A DNA stretch of 64,000 bases from Chamaelirium japonicum (lineage: Eukaryota > Streptophyta > Magnoliopsida > Liliales > Melanthiaceae), in assembly GCA_947650365.1 (NCBI GenBank), contig OX393549.1, forward strand, positions 98,799,516 through 98,863,515, in the 5' to 3' direction. Every line of letters begins with the position of its first letter. Positions within the stretch are counted from its first letter, which is position 1. This document shows, one piece after another, positions 52,291-64,000 of this stretch. Position numbers and translations under genes: made by a program. The notes under the pieces were generated by a model. It was given only the letters and a program-made list of their open reading frames with translations. It searched no databases and was not told the DNA's origin.

Positions 52291-52980
52291 CTTAGGCCGC
52301 GTTTGGTTGGTAGTTTTTGGGGTGGTATCGAGGGGAAAGGGAATTGGAATCCCTTAACTTGGCTGTTTGGCTGGCCAATTTAGGATTCTGTTTCCCCCCA
52401 CTCCGGCACCGATAGCCTTTCCGAGCATAGTTTAGAACCCCCCCCCCCCCCCTCTTCCTCCTCGGGTTTTTGAAACCGTAGCCGGGGGAATGGTTATATT
52501 TTTTCAAATCCTCTCTCCGTCCCACGATTGTATGTTAACATTTCTTTGTTTACCCATTCTTATCATCCCGTCCCGTTCCTTCTCACATGTTGGAAACCCT
52601 TGCGACTCCGGTGGCTGCAGTGTCGTTCCTGTGCCTGTAGCCTGAATCGAGCTACGCCAATGTCGATCCTCCTCCTACGGCGTTCTTAGCCTCTGATCTT
52701 TAATTTTTTTTTAAATTTTTAATGAATCATCAGCCTCCTCAAGTTGAAGTTGAACGCATCCAACAATTGGAGAGCAATAAATGGATCAAGTTTCTTTTAA
52801 TCGAAAACTTGTTATTATTATTATTTAATTGTAATGCTCTTATTTGTTGTACTTATGTTAAAGCAAGGGTTGTAAATAATATGTTGATAATATAATGCTC
52901 GTTGTACTCACGTTTCACTTGTGTTAAAATTTGGTTTGAGTCACAATAGTGTATGCAACATAATTACTAATGTTAGTTGT
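52291..52980. other. Possible MITE end and filler
   Basis: GGCCGCGTTTGGTTGG at 52292 followed by GGAATTGGAATCCC is a widespread plant MITE-type terminus. No matching right end. A C run lies at 52440-52452. No gene. Confidence 0.35.
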
Positions 52981-53700
52981 GATATCCGATTTGGTGTTTG
53001 GTTTGTGCCACTGTTGGAGTGAAACGTGTGTGTGTTCACTAAAGGTCTCGATCGATCACATTCGATAGGTAGCGCTCGGCATGGGATTTGTAGGAGCAGT
53101 ACTAAAATAGTGTTTCGGTTTGGGCTGTAGAAGAGGTATGGTTGAGAAGAGAAAAGATTGGAGGCTGTAGATAATGAAGGTAATTTTGTAATCGGGTATA
53201 TCTACACATGTTGAAAAGCCTTGCCAAATCCTTTGTCAGCCAAACAGATTTTTAACTAAGGGAAGGGAGATTGAATCCTCTTTCCTGATTAAAATTGGTA
53301 ACCAAACGCACGTATCACTTAGGAAAAGGATTTTATTATCTCAGGTATTCAAAAGGAAGGGAATGAAATCTCTTTCCCCCTTTTATTTTTTACCAAGCCA
53401 ATCGCAGTCTTAGGGTACATCCCATCACCCATCGGCCTGTCAACCAGGAGATACCACTTCTCCTCTTCAAGACTAGTGTGACATTGTCTGGTTTTGTGGA
53501 CAGGCAGGAAGGAGTTGTGAGTATCCTATTAGACTAGTGCTTGGCAAAAACCCAACAATTTAGATTCTATTTGAAATGTCCTCATATTCGTTGAGGATCC
53601 TATTAGACTAGTGCTTGGCAAAAACCGACCCGATCCGCCAACCTGACCCCCCTAACCCGATGCTAACTCAACTCGTTCATTAAACAGGCAGTGTTAGGTT
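52981..53700. repeat. Dispersed repeat, copy 2
   Basis: Second copy of the repeat at 46081-46870, with extra sequence at about 53407-53520 (TACATCCCATCACCCATCGG) that has a relative at 47030-47060. Confidence 0.7.
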
Positions 53701-54250
53701 TCAGCACTTGTCAACCTCACATGCTTCATTGGAGTAATGCTATTTGAACAACGTTAAGGGTCAATATGCTGACACTACACTTAGACCGCTGAATCGTTGA
53801 ACTGGGGTCTAAACCGGTCCAGTCAGGTCATAGGATAGAAAATACTGATGAACTGGTAAAACCCGTGCGAACTGCTCAGTTTTGTTACTGACCCGGGATC
53901 CGATGGTTTGGTTAAACTCGACTGGGGTAACTTATGAACTGACCTTCTGCGCCCCCAAATCGGATCGTGCTTTGTAGAGAACACGAACCCTAAATCAGAA
54001 AATTGTCGCCCTTCTCTGCTCTCTATGTTCTTCGTCGTTGAAATCAGGGAGACGAGGACGCGGGCCTGCGGCGTTGCCTCTCAAAGTCTCAGGTCTCTAT
54101 TAATCACTGAAATCAAGGATAAGAAGATGTGAAGCAAGGATATTGTTGTGGTGAGACTAGGCGGAGCCAAGCGTCGGGGCTGAGGCAGTAGGAGGTGGTG
54201 AGGGGTTTGCAAGGGACGAGGAACTTAGGGTGGTGGTGCTTGGTGGCGGG
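53701..54250. other. No gene; GGTCCAGTCAGG-type repeat words
   Basis: 53790-53960 has CCGGTC/GACCCGGG words like sub-terminal hAT-type repeats; ends not found. Confidence 0.35.
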
Positions 54251-54808
54251 TGTGGGGGATGATACTCGTGCCGACCCGAGGACTTCGCCCAGCAGTCAAT
54301 CGATTCGAAGGTAGTGGTTCGAGTGTTGGTGTCTTTGGCTTGAAATTGTGACTTGAAATTTGAAATAGTTGAGAGATAGAGTTGAGAAGAGAGTTGACAC
54401 GGGATGTGATATCAGAGTTCAGCCGAAGCTTACGTCTCTGTGCTATAAGGTGCAACCTGAATTCACTAATACTTGAAGTTTAGTGACCTCGACAGGCCAA
54501 GTGTCACTTATCTTAGAAGAGGTAGATGGATGTTTGAGCTCTGATTTTCGAAAGTCTGATCTGGAAATCAAGAAATCGATCTGGAATATTCATTTAGTCT
54601 GCTATTTATAAAGGTTTGGAAAATATCCGGGGTCCGGGGCGGTTTCTATTTATAGAGCTTCGACAGGCTCTAGGCTGGGCCGGTGGGTCCCATCGTCGTC
54701 TTTGTGGACCCTTAGGCAGGGCTAGTGGGTTCCGTCGTCGTCTTTGTGGACCCCACGGTAAGGCTAGTGGGTCCCGTCTCAGGGCGTTGGTCAAATTCCG
54801 CACCCACA
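54251..54808. mobile_element. Solo LTR (558 bp), same family as 26269-26857
   Basis: Begins TGTGGGGG, ends GCACCCACA, flanked by GCGGG (54246-54250) and ACGGG (54809-54813), 4 of 5 matching. Contains a ~50-bp tandem triplication around GCTAGTGGGTCCCGTC at 54660-54780. Confidence 0.68.
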
Positions 54809-55548
54809 ACGGGATCATCTACGGTGGGAGCGGGGTCGGTCCAAAGATAGAAGGAGTTGGCAGCGGCGTCGTGATGGGGAATGAAGAGGGGAAAGGGAGG
54901 AAAGAGAGGGGGAGGCAAAGCCAGCAGTCGGCGGCGTGGATGACGGGGTGGGGGTGGCAAATTAGGGCGAAGAGGCGTAGCGTTTGGAGGAGAGCAAGGA
55001 AGGGAGGGGAGGAGAGGGCGTCACGGAAGAGATGACTGCAAACTAGGCGTCAGGCAACGGCCTGGCAGAGGGGGAAGCGGATGAAGATGTGGTGGATGGC
55101 AGAGAGCCATCTATTTTTAACAAAATTGTTTTTAATATTGTTTTAAATATAGCATCGGTTCAATCGGTTGATCTGACGGTTGAACCAAAGACCCGTGACC
55201 TGGGTTCCAAACCGAGTTAACGTCCGGTTCGGGTTTGATAACATTGATTCAAATATCATTACTCCGCTTGCTTCTGGACGTGTGCGACACTGGTTTGCGG
55301 ACGAGGACGGACTTGTGAGTAGTAGTCTTGTGGTATGGCTTTTGCACAAAGACTTGGAAATTGACAACTCGGGAATTAGGGGGTATTTAAAAAAAAAAAC
55401 AAACCTTGAGAAAGAAAAAAAACAAACCTTGAGAAAGAAAAAAAAAAATCAAACAATTCAGATTCTATTTGAAGAGTCCTCATATTCTATTTGATTTTAA
55501 AGGTGCTCTTTTATGTGATCCCAGGAATTAGGGGGTATTTTAAAAAAA
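54809..55548. other. No gene; repeat fragments
   Basis: 55150-55250 has GGTTGAACC/AACCGGAC words ending GATAACATTG, like a hAT-type end. 55310-55480 resembles 46570-46760 (GTGAGTAGTAGTC, CAAAGACTTGGAAATTGAC), with a duplicated CAAACCTTGAGAAAG. Confidence 0.4.
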
Positions 55549-55690
55549 TTAGGGGTGTAAAAATAGCCCGTCAGCCCGAAAGTCGATGGCTCGAGCCCGA
55601 TCAAAAGCCCGAGCCGGATACTCTTTGGGTAGGACTTGGGCATCTACCTTGAGCCCGAGGCTCAGCCCAAAACCTGGCCCAGTCCGGCCC
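55549..55690. mobile_element. Truncated hAT-type end
   Basis: Begins TAGGGGTGTAAAAATAG, followed by repeated GCCCGAGCC words. The partner end is not seen. Confidence 0.45.
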
Positions 55691-55744
55691 AAATTAAAAC
55701 CCTGTATTTTCAACTAGAGAGAGAGAGAGAGAGAAGCATATAGC

Positions 55745-56677
55745 CTACCTTGTCGTGTTGGAGAGTGGCGGATCTGGCAGCGTCACATGCCAACAGGCTA
55801 CATCCTGCCTCTTCCCGATCAACTGCTGTGGCTCGGGTTTTTCACGAGGTCGGCGAGGAGATGCCGACAGCCGCGCACGCATACGAGGAGTCACTAGAGA
55901 ACGTATCGGATATTCGGAGAACCACTCGTGCAATTTTTTTTTAATATCTCTGGCCCTCTGACACGTGCTGTGAGAGCGGCGGTCATGAACACTCCAAGAG
56001 TCATAGGCCATGGGGTGAGAGGTTGCTGCAGGAGTAGGAGTTGAGCCGTCGAGGTGATCGTATAATGCACGGCCATCCAGAACACTCCTGACCGTAGCCG
56101 ACCACGCAGTCCAATCCACGATGGTCACAAGGGGAAAGTCTGTAGAGACTGGGAGGAAATCCCTTGTCTGCTCGATAGGTGTCACCGAAAACTGAGCTTA
56201 GGACATTCCAGATGGAGCGGAGGACGTCGTTGTGGACTGATCAGAAGAGGCCATTACTTACAGTGCGCAGCGCATGTAAAAAAAGCTGTGCGGGATAGGC
56301 GTCGATGCGGGATAAGGCACCGTTACGGGATATTTTCCGGTATAGGATAGGTTCCGGTGCGGGATACTTGTTCGGTGCGGGATAAGTACCGATCGGATCG
56401 AACTCTGGTGCAGGATACTTGCGTGGTGCGAGATAGGCACCGTTCGGATCGGACTCCGGTGTGGGATACTCGGCCGGGGGACGGCGCGTGTTCGGCTCCG
56501 GTGCCGGGGGACGGCACGTGATCAGTACAGGGCCGAGGGTCGGGCCGGAGATAGGCGCAGGGCCGGGGGCAGGGCCAGAGACGGGTTGCAGGGCCGAGGC
56601 CGGGCCGGGAATGGGGATGAGTGATCGGGCAGCGACGGACAGGCGCGGGTTCTCGGGCTAAGGCCGGGAACGGGTAC

Positions 56678-56762
<85 letters not shown>

Positions 56763-56960
56763 CTGAGGCCGGGAATAGGACCGGGATGGGTGCTCGGGCA
56801 CAAGATCCCGGCTTTGATACCATGTTACGAAGAGAGAGAATAGGTTTGGGGAGAAAAACTCCTTGTATTATCTTATCAATCTCATACCTCTCCTTATATA
56901 GAGAGATAATGCACATCTTTACATTACCACAACCGAGGTGGGACTAATATAATACTAACA
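55745..56960 (-). mobile_element. Partial Ty1-copia type element (LTR, PBS, gag start)
   Basis: The LTR is 56823-56960 (138 bp; on the minus strand TGTTAGTATT to TTCGTAACA), followed by primer-binding site TGGTATCAAAGCC (56822-56810). Further in, 56185-55745 encodes a gag-like stretch with VDWTAWSATVRSVLDG and YDHLDGSTP. The leader contains an ~80-bp CT run. The other LTR and pol are not seen in the window, so it is a broken copy. It abuts the start of the duplicated RLK-3 segment. Confidence 0.72.
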
Positions 56961-57425
56961 GTTCTTAAGAAACAGCTCGGATGGAGATTGCGTCTGATTT
57001 GCTGGGTGATGGGGGTGAGTACAATTCACTAGACGTTTGAGTGCGATATATGCACCAACCGAGAGTACCTCCTAGCTGGGGCTGAGTGCAATTCACTGAA
57101 CCATGGTACCAATTATCAGGGCTGAGTGAGACTCTGATCATTGGTTCCTGTTGACCAAGGCTAACTATGATTTACTAATCAGCGGGGTTGCTAAGTGCGA
57201 TTCATTTGTTAGGGACTTTTGCCTTCTGGGTGGTGTGTGTGTGGGTGGGTGTGGGGGGTTATGCGCGGTTCTCTCATGTGCGCGCACCTTGGATGGAGAG
57301 GGGAACTAGCAACAAGTTTGATAATTCACTCCTTGCACATGCTTCATATTGTATCTTATGTGATTGCATAAACATTTTAAATGTGTCCTTACATACATTT
57401 AACTCTCAATTTAATAGCATGCATT
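56961..57425. repeat. RLK-3 3' flank, duplicate of RLK-1 3' flank
   Basis: Nearly identical to 32273-32729. Starts at the base after the copia LTR. Confidence 0.9.
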
Positions 57426-57964
57426 TTAAATGTGTCCTCCATCTTGAGCTTCAACTGTGAAAAATAGTTCCTTGATTTTGTGGATATCGGTGGCGACATC
57501 TCTCATTGCCATTCGTTCTCTTGGTGTGTCATTCGAACATAAGAGGCCGATTCTAATCAAAGAGATGATGCATTCTCTGCTTTTTTCTATAGTAATGCTC
57601 TCACTCATAATGCTATCGGCGTCCTCCTCATCTTGGTCTAGCGAAACCAGTTGTGGGTCCAAAATCCTCATGAGACCTTCCGGAAGAGCCATCTCGACGT
57701 ATCTACGAAGGTTCAAACCATCTTTAAACATGTCATCCGTAGGTTTCTTCCCTGTCAACATCTCTAGAAGTACTCCGAAGCTGTACGCATCACCCTGGGT
57801 GGAGACTTGGCTGCCCATACCATACTCTGCAATTGATTCTTAGTTTAGTTTGACAATGAGAAGAGAACATTGTATAAGATTACATAATTTTCATTTATAG
57901 CCCCATGGTATATATTTGTTGTTATGGATTTCTATTCTAACCAACTTTGATTGAGCTCATGCAT
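57426..57964 (-). pseudogene. RLK-3: last exon and partial intron only
   Basis: 57826-57426 reproduces RLK-1 exon 2 (SQVSTQGDAYSFGVLL, MLTGKKPTDDMFKDGLNLRR, stop), with one leucine codon fewer and few substitutions; the acceptor AG is at 57828-57827. The intron continues to 57964 and then breaks off into upstream-module sequence at 57965. Kinase N-lobe, LRRs and signal peptide are absent, so no product is expected. Confidence 0.92.
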
Positions 57965-59912
57965 CTCCTGCTCCTCCATTTCTTCTCTTGGAAGAAAAAA
58001 TATATATTTTTTTTATCATTTATTGGATCAAAAAGTTAGTTCCAAATGATTTCAATTCAATTTATATTTTAATTTGAATTTACCTGGTCAAGAATTCGTT
58101 GGAATTTAGTCCCACATGACTGGGATTGGCAAATGATGTCCTCATATATCCTCTAGTGGATGTGAAAATTTTCAGCTCATCCTGCATTCCATACAACCAC
58201 GATGCCCATTGCGATTCAAGAGACATGGGATAGTAGGCTCCACCACATGGGGTAGTGGCCTCAACACTCAAAGCGTGCTCATAGGCTTTGAGGGGATAGT
58301 GGGCCTTGCGGCTGCTTGGTACGTAGGATGTGCTGAAAATTTTCCTGTAGTGGCCGGACTTCTGTAATTCCTCAATGAATGCCAACGGTGGGTAAGCAAA
58401 ACACGCGATCTAGTGTGTACATACAACAGACGCAGGGGGGGCACGATAAGCTACCACACAGTATCAACACCCCTATATAAAATCGTCAAGTGTGATCCGT
58501 TGGTGCGATCCACTTTGTGCGGCCTTGACAAGTAACATATTCACTGGAGGGATTACAACATATGGAATGAAAAACAACAACATGTGGATGTTAGCAAGCC
58601 TACACCGCCCAGTCCCTAATGTAACATATGCAATGAAAGTAGTGCAACATATGCAATGGCGCTAGGGGGTGGCAATCCTTGACACGACCCGCCAACCCGA
58701 CTCGAAGTTAGCGGGTTTGGGTTTGGGTTTGGCCTAAACGGGTTCGGGTCATAAACGGAGTTGATCCGATTGACCCGTTTATTTAATGGGTCAGGTTTAG
58801 GTTTGTACTTATAACCCGATTGACCCGTTTACCAAATGGGTCGTGTCAACCCGACCCGAGCCTACTCGAACCAACCCGACCCAACCCCCAATCAAACCCG
58901 ACCTGTCTTGACCCAACCTGACAGGTTTACATGGGTTCTGTTGACCCAACCCGACCCCGACCCGTTTAGTAAACGGGTTATACAGGTTGGGTCAGGTCAA
59001 CCCGTTTATTAGGCGGGGTCGGGTTTGGGGTTTAATTTTGACCCGTTTATTAAACGGGGTCGGGTTCGAATTAGGTGTTTTGCCCTTATACCTATGTCTC
59101 AACCCGACCCGATCCATTGCCACCCCTAAATGGAGCACCACAACATATAGGTGTTAGCAAGCAAACATTTGCAGCAGAGCAAGAAAAGATGAAGAAGGAA
59201 GAGATACTATGAAGAAGAACAAGCATCCCGATCTCGCGCCAAGGAAAGGTTTTTTGAAGCACTGAGTTGCCACCCACTTTTCGAAATCGACAAAAGTTGA
59301 TTCATCCGGGAGATCTTGGGCGTCGAAGGAATAGAGATCTAATGGTCGAGAAGTCAATCCTGACGTTCAAGCTCCTCATTCAATGACGATTGGACTACGC
59401 CCCCCCCCCCCCCACCCCCCCCCCCCCCCCCCCCCCCCCACTGAACAACTGTGATGATCACCCATCACGTCACCGAGCCATCGCTCCGGTCTCAGGACAT
59501 GTGGCGAAACCCTGGGGACGAAATCTTTCGGCCCGTGATCTAGAGACCAAGGACCGAAAGGGGGCTTTTCGTAGAAGGGTTTTCCTGCCACGCCCACCAG
59601 ATGATGACACATGTACAGTCTGGACCATCCAGCTTGATCACACCCCGAGCCCACGGGAGCAAACGATCAGCCAGACCCGGTCTGTGAGCTGCCCCGGAAG
59701 CAGAAGACCGGGCCCATGGGGGAAGATCGAAGGAGCCCAAAGCTTCTCAGCAGAAGCCAGGTCAGGGAGAGAGTCGGGCCGCGCAGGTCGTGCACCTGAC
59801 TTGACTAAACGGTTGCACAGATGACCCGACCAGATCAACGTCGAAGAACCGCCATTAGACGAGGAACGATCGGAATGATACAGTAACGGTCGAGATACAT
59901 GCCAGGCTAACC
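57965..59912. repeat. RLK upstream module, copy C (truncated)
   Basis: Matches copy A from CTCCTGCTCCTCCATTTCTT through GATACATGCCAGGCTA (A: about 36585-38413). It then jumps to sequence equivalent to about 39680. A long C-rich run lies at 59400-59439. Several one-base length differences from A at homopolymers. Confidence 0.85.
58663..59128. mobile_element. Non-autonomous hAT-type element, copy 3
   Basis: Flanks AATGGCGC (58655-58662) and AATGGAGC (59129-59136). Same termini and insertion point as copies 1 and 2. Confidence 0.9.
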
Positions 59913-60033
59913 ACATGAGGTAGTTGCCCCCAGCACTCAAAACGTGCTGATAGGCTATGGGGGGATAGTGGGCCTTGCGGCTGCTTGAAAGAGAGAATCC
60001 CGCACAAAACTTTAGGATTTAGCCTTTCCATAT

Positions 60034-60122
<89 letters not shown>

Positions 60123-62883
60123 TTATTTTCGTGGACCAGAGGACCTGAGTTTAGTGGATGGCTTTTCACAAAAGACTTGAGATTGACTGACTCGGGCCGG
60201 GGACGACTTAGAATCTTCTGCTCCCCCATTTCTCTTGGAAGAAAAAAAAATCTTTTTTTTTTTATCATTTATTGGATGAAAAAGTTAGTTCCAAATGATT
60301 TCAATTCAATTTATATTTTAATTTGAATTTACCCGGTTAAGAATTTGTTGGAATTTAGTCCTACATAACTGGATTGGCAAATCGTGTCCTCATATACCCT
60401 CTAGTGGATGTGAAAATTTTCAGCACATCCTGCATTCCATACAACCACTGTGCCCACTGCGATTCAAGAGACATGGGTAGTAGGCTCCACCACATGGGGG
60501 GTAGTGGCTCCCAGCTCTCAAAGCGTGCTGATAGGCTATGGGGGGATAGTGGGCCATGCGGCTGCTTGGTACGCAGAATGTGCTGAAAATTTTCCCGTAG
60601 TGGCCGGACTTATGTAATTCCCCAATGAATGCCAACGGTGGTAAGCGAACATGCAACACAAGTACTACAACAGACACGGGGCGCGGGGGGGGGGGGGGGG
60701 GGGGGGGGACGATAAGCTACCGCACAGTATCAACACCCTATATAAAATCGGTCAAGTGTGATATGTTGGTACGATCCACTTCGTGCGGCCTTGACAAGTA
60801 ACATATTCACTGGAGGGATTGCAACATATGCAGTGAAAAACAACAACATGTGGATGTTAGCAAGCCTGCACACGCCCAGTCCCTAATGTAACATATGCAA
60901 TGAAAGTAGTGCAAACATATGCCAATGGAGCTAGGGGTGGCAATCCTTGACACGACCCGCTAACTCGACCCGAAGTTAGCGGGTTTGGGTTTGGCCTAAA
61001 CAGGTTCGGGTCATAAACGGGTTGACCCGATTGACCCGTTTATTTAATGGGTCAGGTTTTGGATTTGTACTTATAACCCGATTGACCCGTTTACCAAATG
61101 GGTAGTGTCCAACCCCAACCCGAGCTTACCCCGAACCAACCTGACCCAACCCAATCAAACCCGACCCAATCCGACCTGTCTTCACCCAAACCTGACAGGT
61201 TTACATGGGTTCTGTTGACCCAACCCGACCCCGACCCGTTTAGTAAACGGGTTATACAGGTCGGGTCAGGTCAACCCGTTTATTAGGCGGGTCGGGTTTG
61301 GGTTTAAGTTTTTGACCCGTTATTAAACGGGTCGGGTTCGAATTAGGTGTTTTTGCCCATATACCTATGTCTCAACCCGACCCGATCCATTGCCACCCCT
61401 AAATGCAGCACCGCAACATATAGGTGTTAGCAAGCAAACATTTGCAGCAGAGCAAGAAAAGATGAAGAAGGAAGAGATACTATCAAGAAGAACAAGCATC
61501 CCCGATCTCGCGCCAAGGAAAAGGTTTTTTGAAGCACTGAATTGCCGCCCACTTTCGAAATCCATAAAAGTTGATTCGTCCGGGAGATCTTGGGCGTTGA
61601 GGAATAGAGATCCAATGATTGAGAAGTCAATCCCGACGATCGAGCTCCTCATTCAATGATGATTGGACTACGCCCCCCCCCCCCCCCCCCCCCCCACTGA
61701 ACAACTATGATGATCACCCATCACGTCACCGAGCCATCGCTCCGGTCTCGGGACACGTGGCGAAAACTTGGGGACGAAACTTTTCGGCCCGTGATCTAGA
61801 GACGAAGGACCGAAAGGGGTTTTTGTACAAGAGTTTTCCTGCCACGCCGCCAGATGATGACACATGTACAGCTGGATCATCAGCTTGATCCACCCCGAGC
61901 CCACGGGAGCAAACAGATCAGCTGGACCCGGTCTGCGAGCTTGTCCCCGAAAGCAAAAGACCGGGCCAAGGGGGAAGATCGAAGGTGCCCAAGCTCCCCA
62001 GCTGAAGCCAGGTCTGGGAGAGAGTCGGGCCGCCCGCAGGTCGTGTACCTGACTTGACTAACCGGTTGCACAGATGACCCGACCAAATCAGCGTCGAAGA
62101 AGCGCCATTAGACGAGGAAAGATCGGAATGGTACAGTAACGGTCGAGATACATACCAGGCCAGACAATCCCTGAGAAAATCTCGCCCGTGGGGATCGTGG
62201 GTTGCCTGCGATGAGGTATAACGCCCACGATCCACTGGAGCATAGAAGAAGAGATTTTTAATAGTGTCCGATCGGAGGGGATCCGCCATAACTGACCCAA
62301 GATCATCGGAGGATAGACCGCAACGATTATGCTCACGAAAATCTACAAAAGAACCCCCGCCTGTTCATGGGTAGGTAAGCAATCCGATCTGGAGAAAGCA
62401 CCTCAACGGAGTGACGAAATTCGCTTCTGAACACCCACGGCCACACACACACACACACACACACACATATCTCCCTTACCCTAACTTGAGCGTCGGAGGG
62501 ACCTTGGCTCGGAGGTGAGCCTCGATATTTTTGGCAGGTACAAGCAGGAAGGCGGTGGAGAGAAGTCTGCTCCATCTGACGATCGGTTATGGACGGTGGA
62601 ATCTTTTTTCCCCCCATAGTTCGCACGAGCTTCCTGCAGACCCGTCCTTTTCCCCCTTGTGCTCTGTCTTCTACCATTCCTTTGCGCACGAAGCTTAGAG
62701 TTGTATGTGGCTTGTTTGGGGCTGCACCTTCAACAACACTTTTGCGAATACAATGACCGAATAATTTGTGGCTCATGTTGTGGGCTCCGAGCTCCTTTCG
62801 AGCTCCCTTATGACTCAGAGCTTTCTCTCGGGTACTCTGGCATTCAGGAGATCGAGCTACCCAACCCTCCTAGGGTTTCTTTG
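59913..62883. repeat. RLK upstream module, copy D, with second relic leader
   Basis: Matches 39680-42633 in order: RLK leader relic and AG run (about 59987-60118), proximal module, G run (60686-60708), hAT copy 4, poly-C (61673-61696), CA repeat (62442-62466). No RLK coding sequence beside the leader. Cut by the assembly gap. Confidence 0.88.
60932..61401. mobile_element. Non-autonomous hAT-type element, copy 4
   Basis: Flanks AATGGAGC (60924-60931) and AATGCAGC (61402-61409). Same termini and insertion point as the other copies. Confidence 0.9.
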
Positions 62884-63383
62884 NNNNNNNNNNNNNNNNN
62901 NNNNNNNNNNNNNNNNNNNNNNNNNNNNNNNNNNNNNNNNNNNNNNNNNNNNNNNNNNNNNNNNNNNNNNNNNNNNNNNNNNNNNNNNNNNNNNNNNNNN
63001 NNNNNNNNNNNNNNNNNNNNNNNNNNNNNNNNNNNNNNNNNNNNNNNNNNNNNNNNNNNNNNNNNNNNNNNNNNNNNNNNNNNNNNNNNNNNNNNNNNNN
63101 NNNNNNNNNNNNNNNNNNNNNNNNNNNNNNNNNNNNNNNNNNNNNNNNNNNNNNNNNNNNNNNNNNNNNNNNNNNNNNNNNNNNNNNNNNNNNNNNNNNN
63201 NNNNNNNNNNNNNNNNNNNNNNNNNNNNNNNNNNNNNNNNNNNNNNNNNNNNNNNNNNNNNNNNNNNNNNNNNNNNNNNNNNNNNNNNNNNNNNNNNNNN
63301 NNNNNNNNNNNNNNNNNNNNNNNNNNNNNNNNNNNNNNNNNNNNNNNNNNNNNNNNNNNNNNNNNNNNNNNNNNNNNNNNNNN
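62884..63383. other. Assembly gap of exactly 500 N
   Basis: The round number suggests a placeholder of unknown true length. Frames crossing it are meaningless. Confidence 0.98.
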
Positions 63384-64000
63384 AGATAGAAAACATAGCC
63401 GCTTGTGCTCTTTCGTTCATCTTGGTCACCTCCCCAGTCGCTATCAGAATACCCATACAAAGTTGCATCATCTCCATAGATGTAGAAAAGACCAAGATCT
63501 ATGGTACCCTTAATGTACCTAAGGATTCTCTTTGCCGCAAGCCAATGCGATTCCTTCGGTGTCTCCATATACCTGCTTAATAATCCAACACCATACACAA
63601 TATCCGGCCTTGTGATAGTGAGATACCTTAAGCTTCCGATCAAGCTTTTGTATAAAGTTGGATCCACAGATTTTCCTTCTCCTTCCCTCGTTAAACGTAG
63701 GTTTGTTTCTACCGGTGTGCTCACCAAATTGCAATTGCTCATCTTGAACTTCTCGAGTAACTCCTTTGCGTACTTCTTTTGTGATATAAAGATTCCTTGA
63801 CTTTGTTGATGCACCTCGATGCCAAGAAAGAATGACATAAGGCCAGAATCAGTCATCTCGAACTCCTTGAACATCGCCTGCTTGAATTCTTTGAACATAT
63901 GTTCATTGTTGCCTGTGAACAACAAGTCATCAACATAAAGACATGCGATAAGTATGTCACCATCTGCATTCTTCTTGACGTAGACCGCATGCTCATATGG
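63384..64000 (-). mobile_element. Ty1-copia element, reverse transcriptase to RNase H part
   Basis: Minus-strand translation from the window edge shows LIACLYVDDLLFTGNN (the copia YVDD catalytic box), then FFLGIEVHQQSQGIFISQKKY, RYLTITRPDI, LAAKRILRYIKGT, and the RNase H start YSDSDWGGD and KSTSGY. Incomplete because it runs off the window on one side and into the gap on the other. The visible part is one open frame, so this copy looks young in this region. Confidence 0.95.

Noticed and set aside
56323-56916. 197-residue frame with long serine-leucine repeat
   Set aside because: Translation of a CT microsatellite inside the copia leader.
62659-63925. Frames of 212 to 351 residues bridging the gap
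   Set aside because: They run through 500 N. Only the copia part right of the gap is real.

Overview
The window is angiosperm nuclear DNA. It has spliced plant-type kinase genes with GT-AG introns, a Cassandra TRIM carrying 5S rRNA sequence, Ty1-copia fragments, plant L1-type LINEs and many small non-autonomous hAT elements. The species cannot be named from the sequence. Everything here was read by eye; no searches or alignments were run, and named families rest on recognised motifs.

1-16.4 kb: dominated by the 5' half of a receptor-like cytoplasmic kinase of the PBL34/35/36 type (RLCK-VII), minus strand. Three undamaged exons are visible (15882-16083, 9700-10040, 9453-9588). Intron 1 is 5.8 kb and the next intron runs at least to the left edge, so a minisatellite (1-1115), a 3.4-kb near-palindrome (2045-5430) and several hAT elements probably lie inside this gene.

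16.4-32.3 kb: repeats with no intact gene. It holds a 746-bp hAT-type element, a 157-bp retroposed sequence with a 16-bp target duplication, a 573-bp-period tandem repeat, a complete Cassandra TRIM (23955-24686), a roughly 160-bp satellite split by a solo LTR (24995-27055), a LINE interrupted by a 344-bp hAT element, and a hAT BED-finger remnant.

32.3-62.9 kb: a cluster of LRR receptor kinases of subfamily XII (Xa21/FLS2/EFR-like, non-RD), all on the minus strand. RLK-1 (32730-36389) is nearly complete but has one frame disruption in the early LRRs. RLK-2 (43339-46080) is a pseudogene that lost its signal peptide and first LRRs. RLK-3 (57426-57964) is only the last exon and part of the intron. 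Two further copies survive only as 5' leader sequence (near 39757 and 59990). The gene-upstream module is repeated four times (A 36501-39327, B 39757-42832, C 57965-59912, D 59913-62883). Each carries the same hAT insertion with corresponding target duplications, so the insertion came before the duplications. Between the kinase copies lie LINEs, LTR fragments and a partial Ty1-copia element.

62.9-64 kb: a 500-N assembly gap, then the reverse-transcriptase/RNase H part of a Ty1-copia element running off the window. The copies beside the gap differ from their partners largely by single-base length changes, so sequence quality there is doubtful.

The RLCK and the LRR-RLKs both belong to families used in pattern-triggered immunity, but nothing in the sequence shows that they work together.
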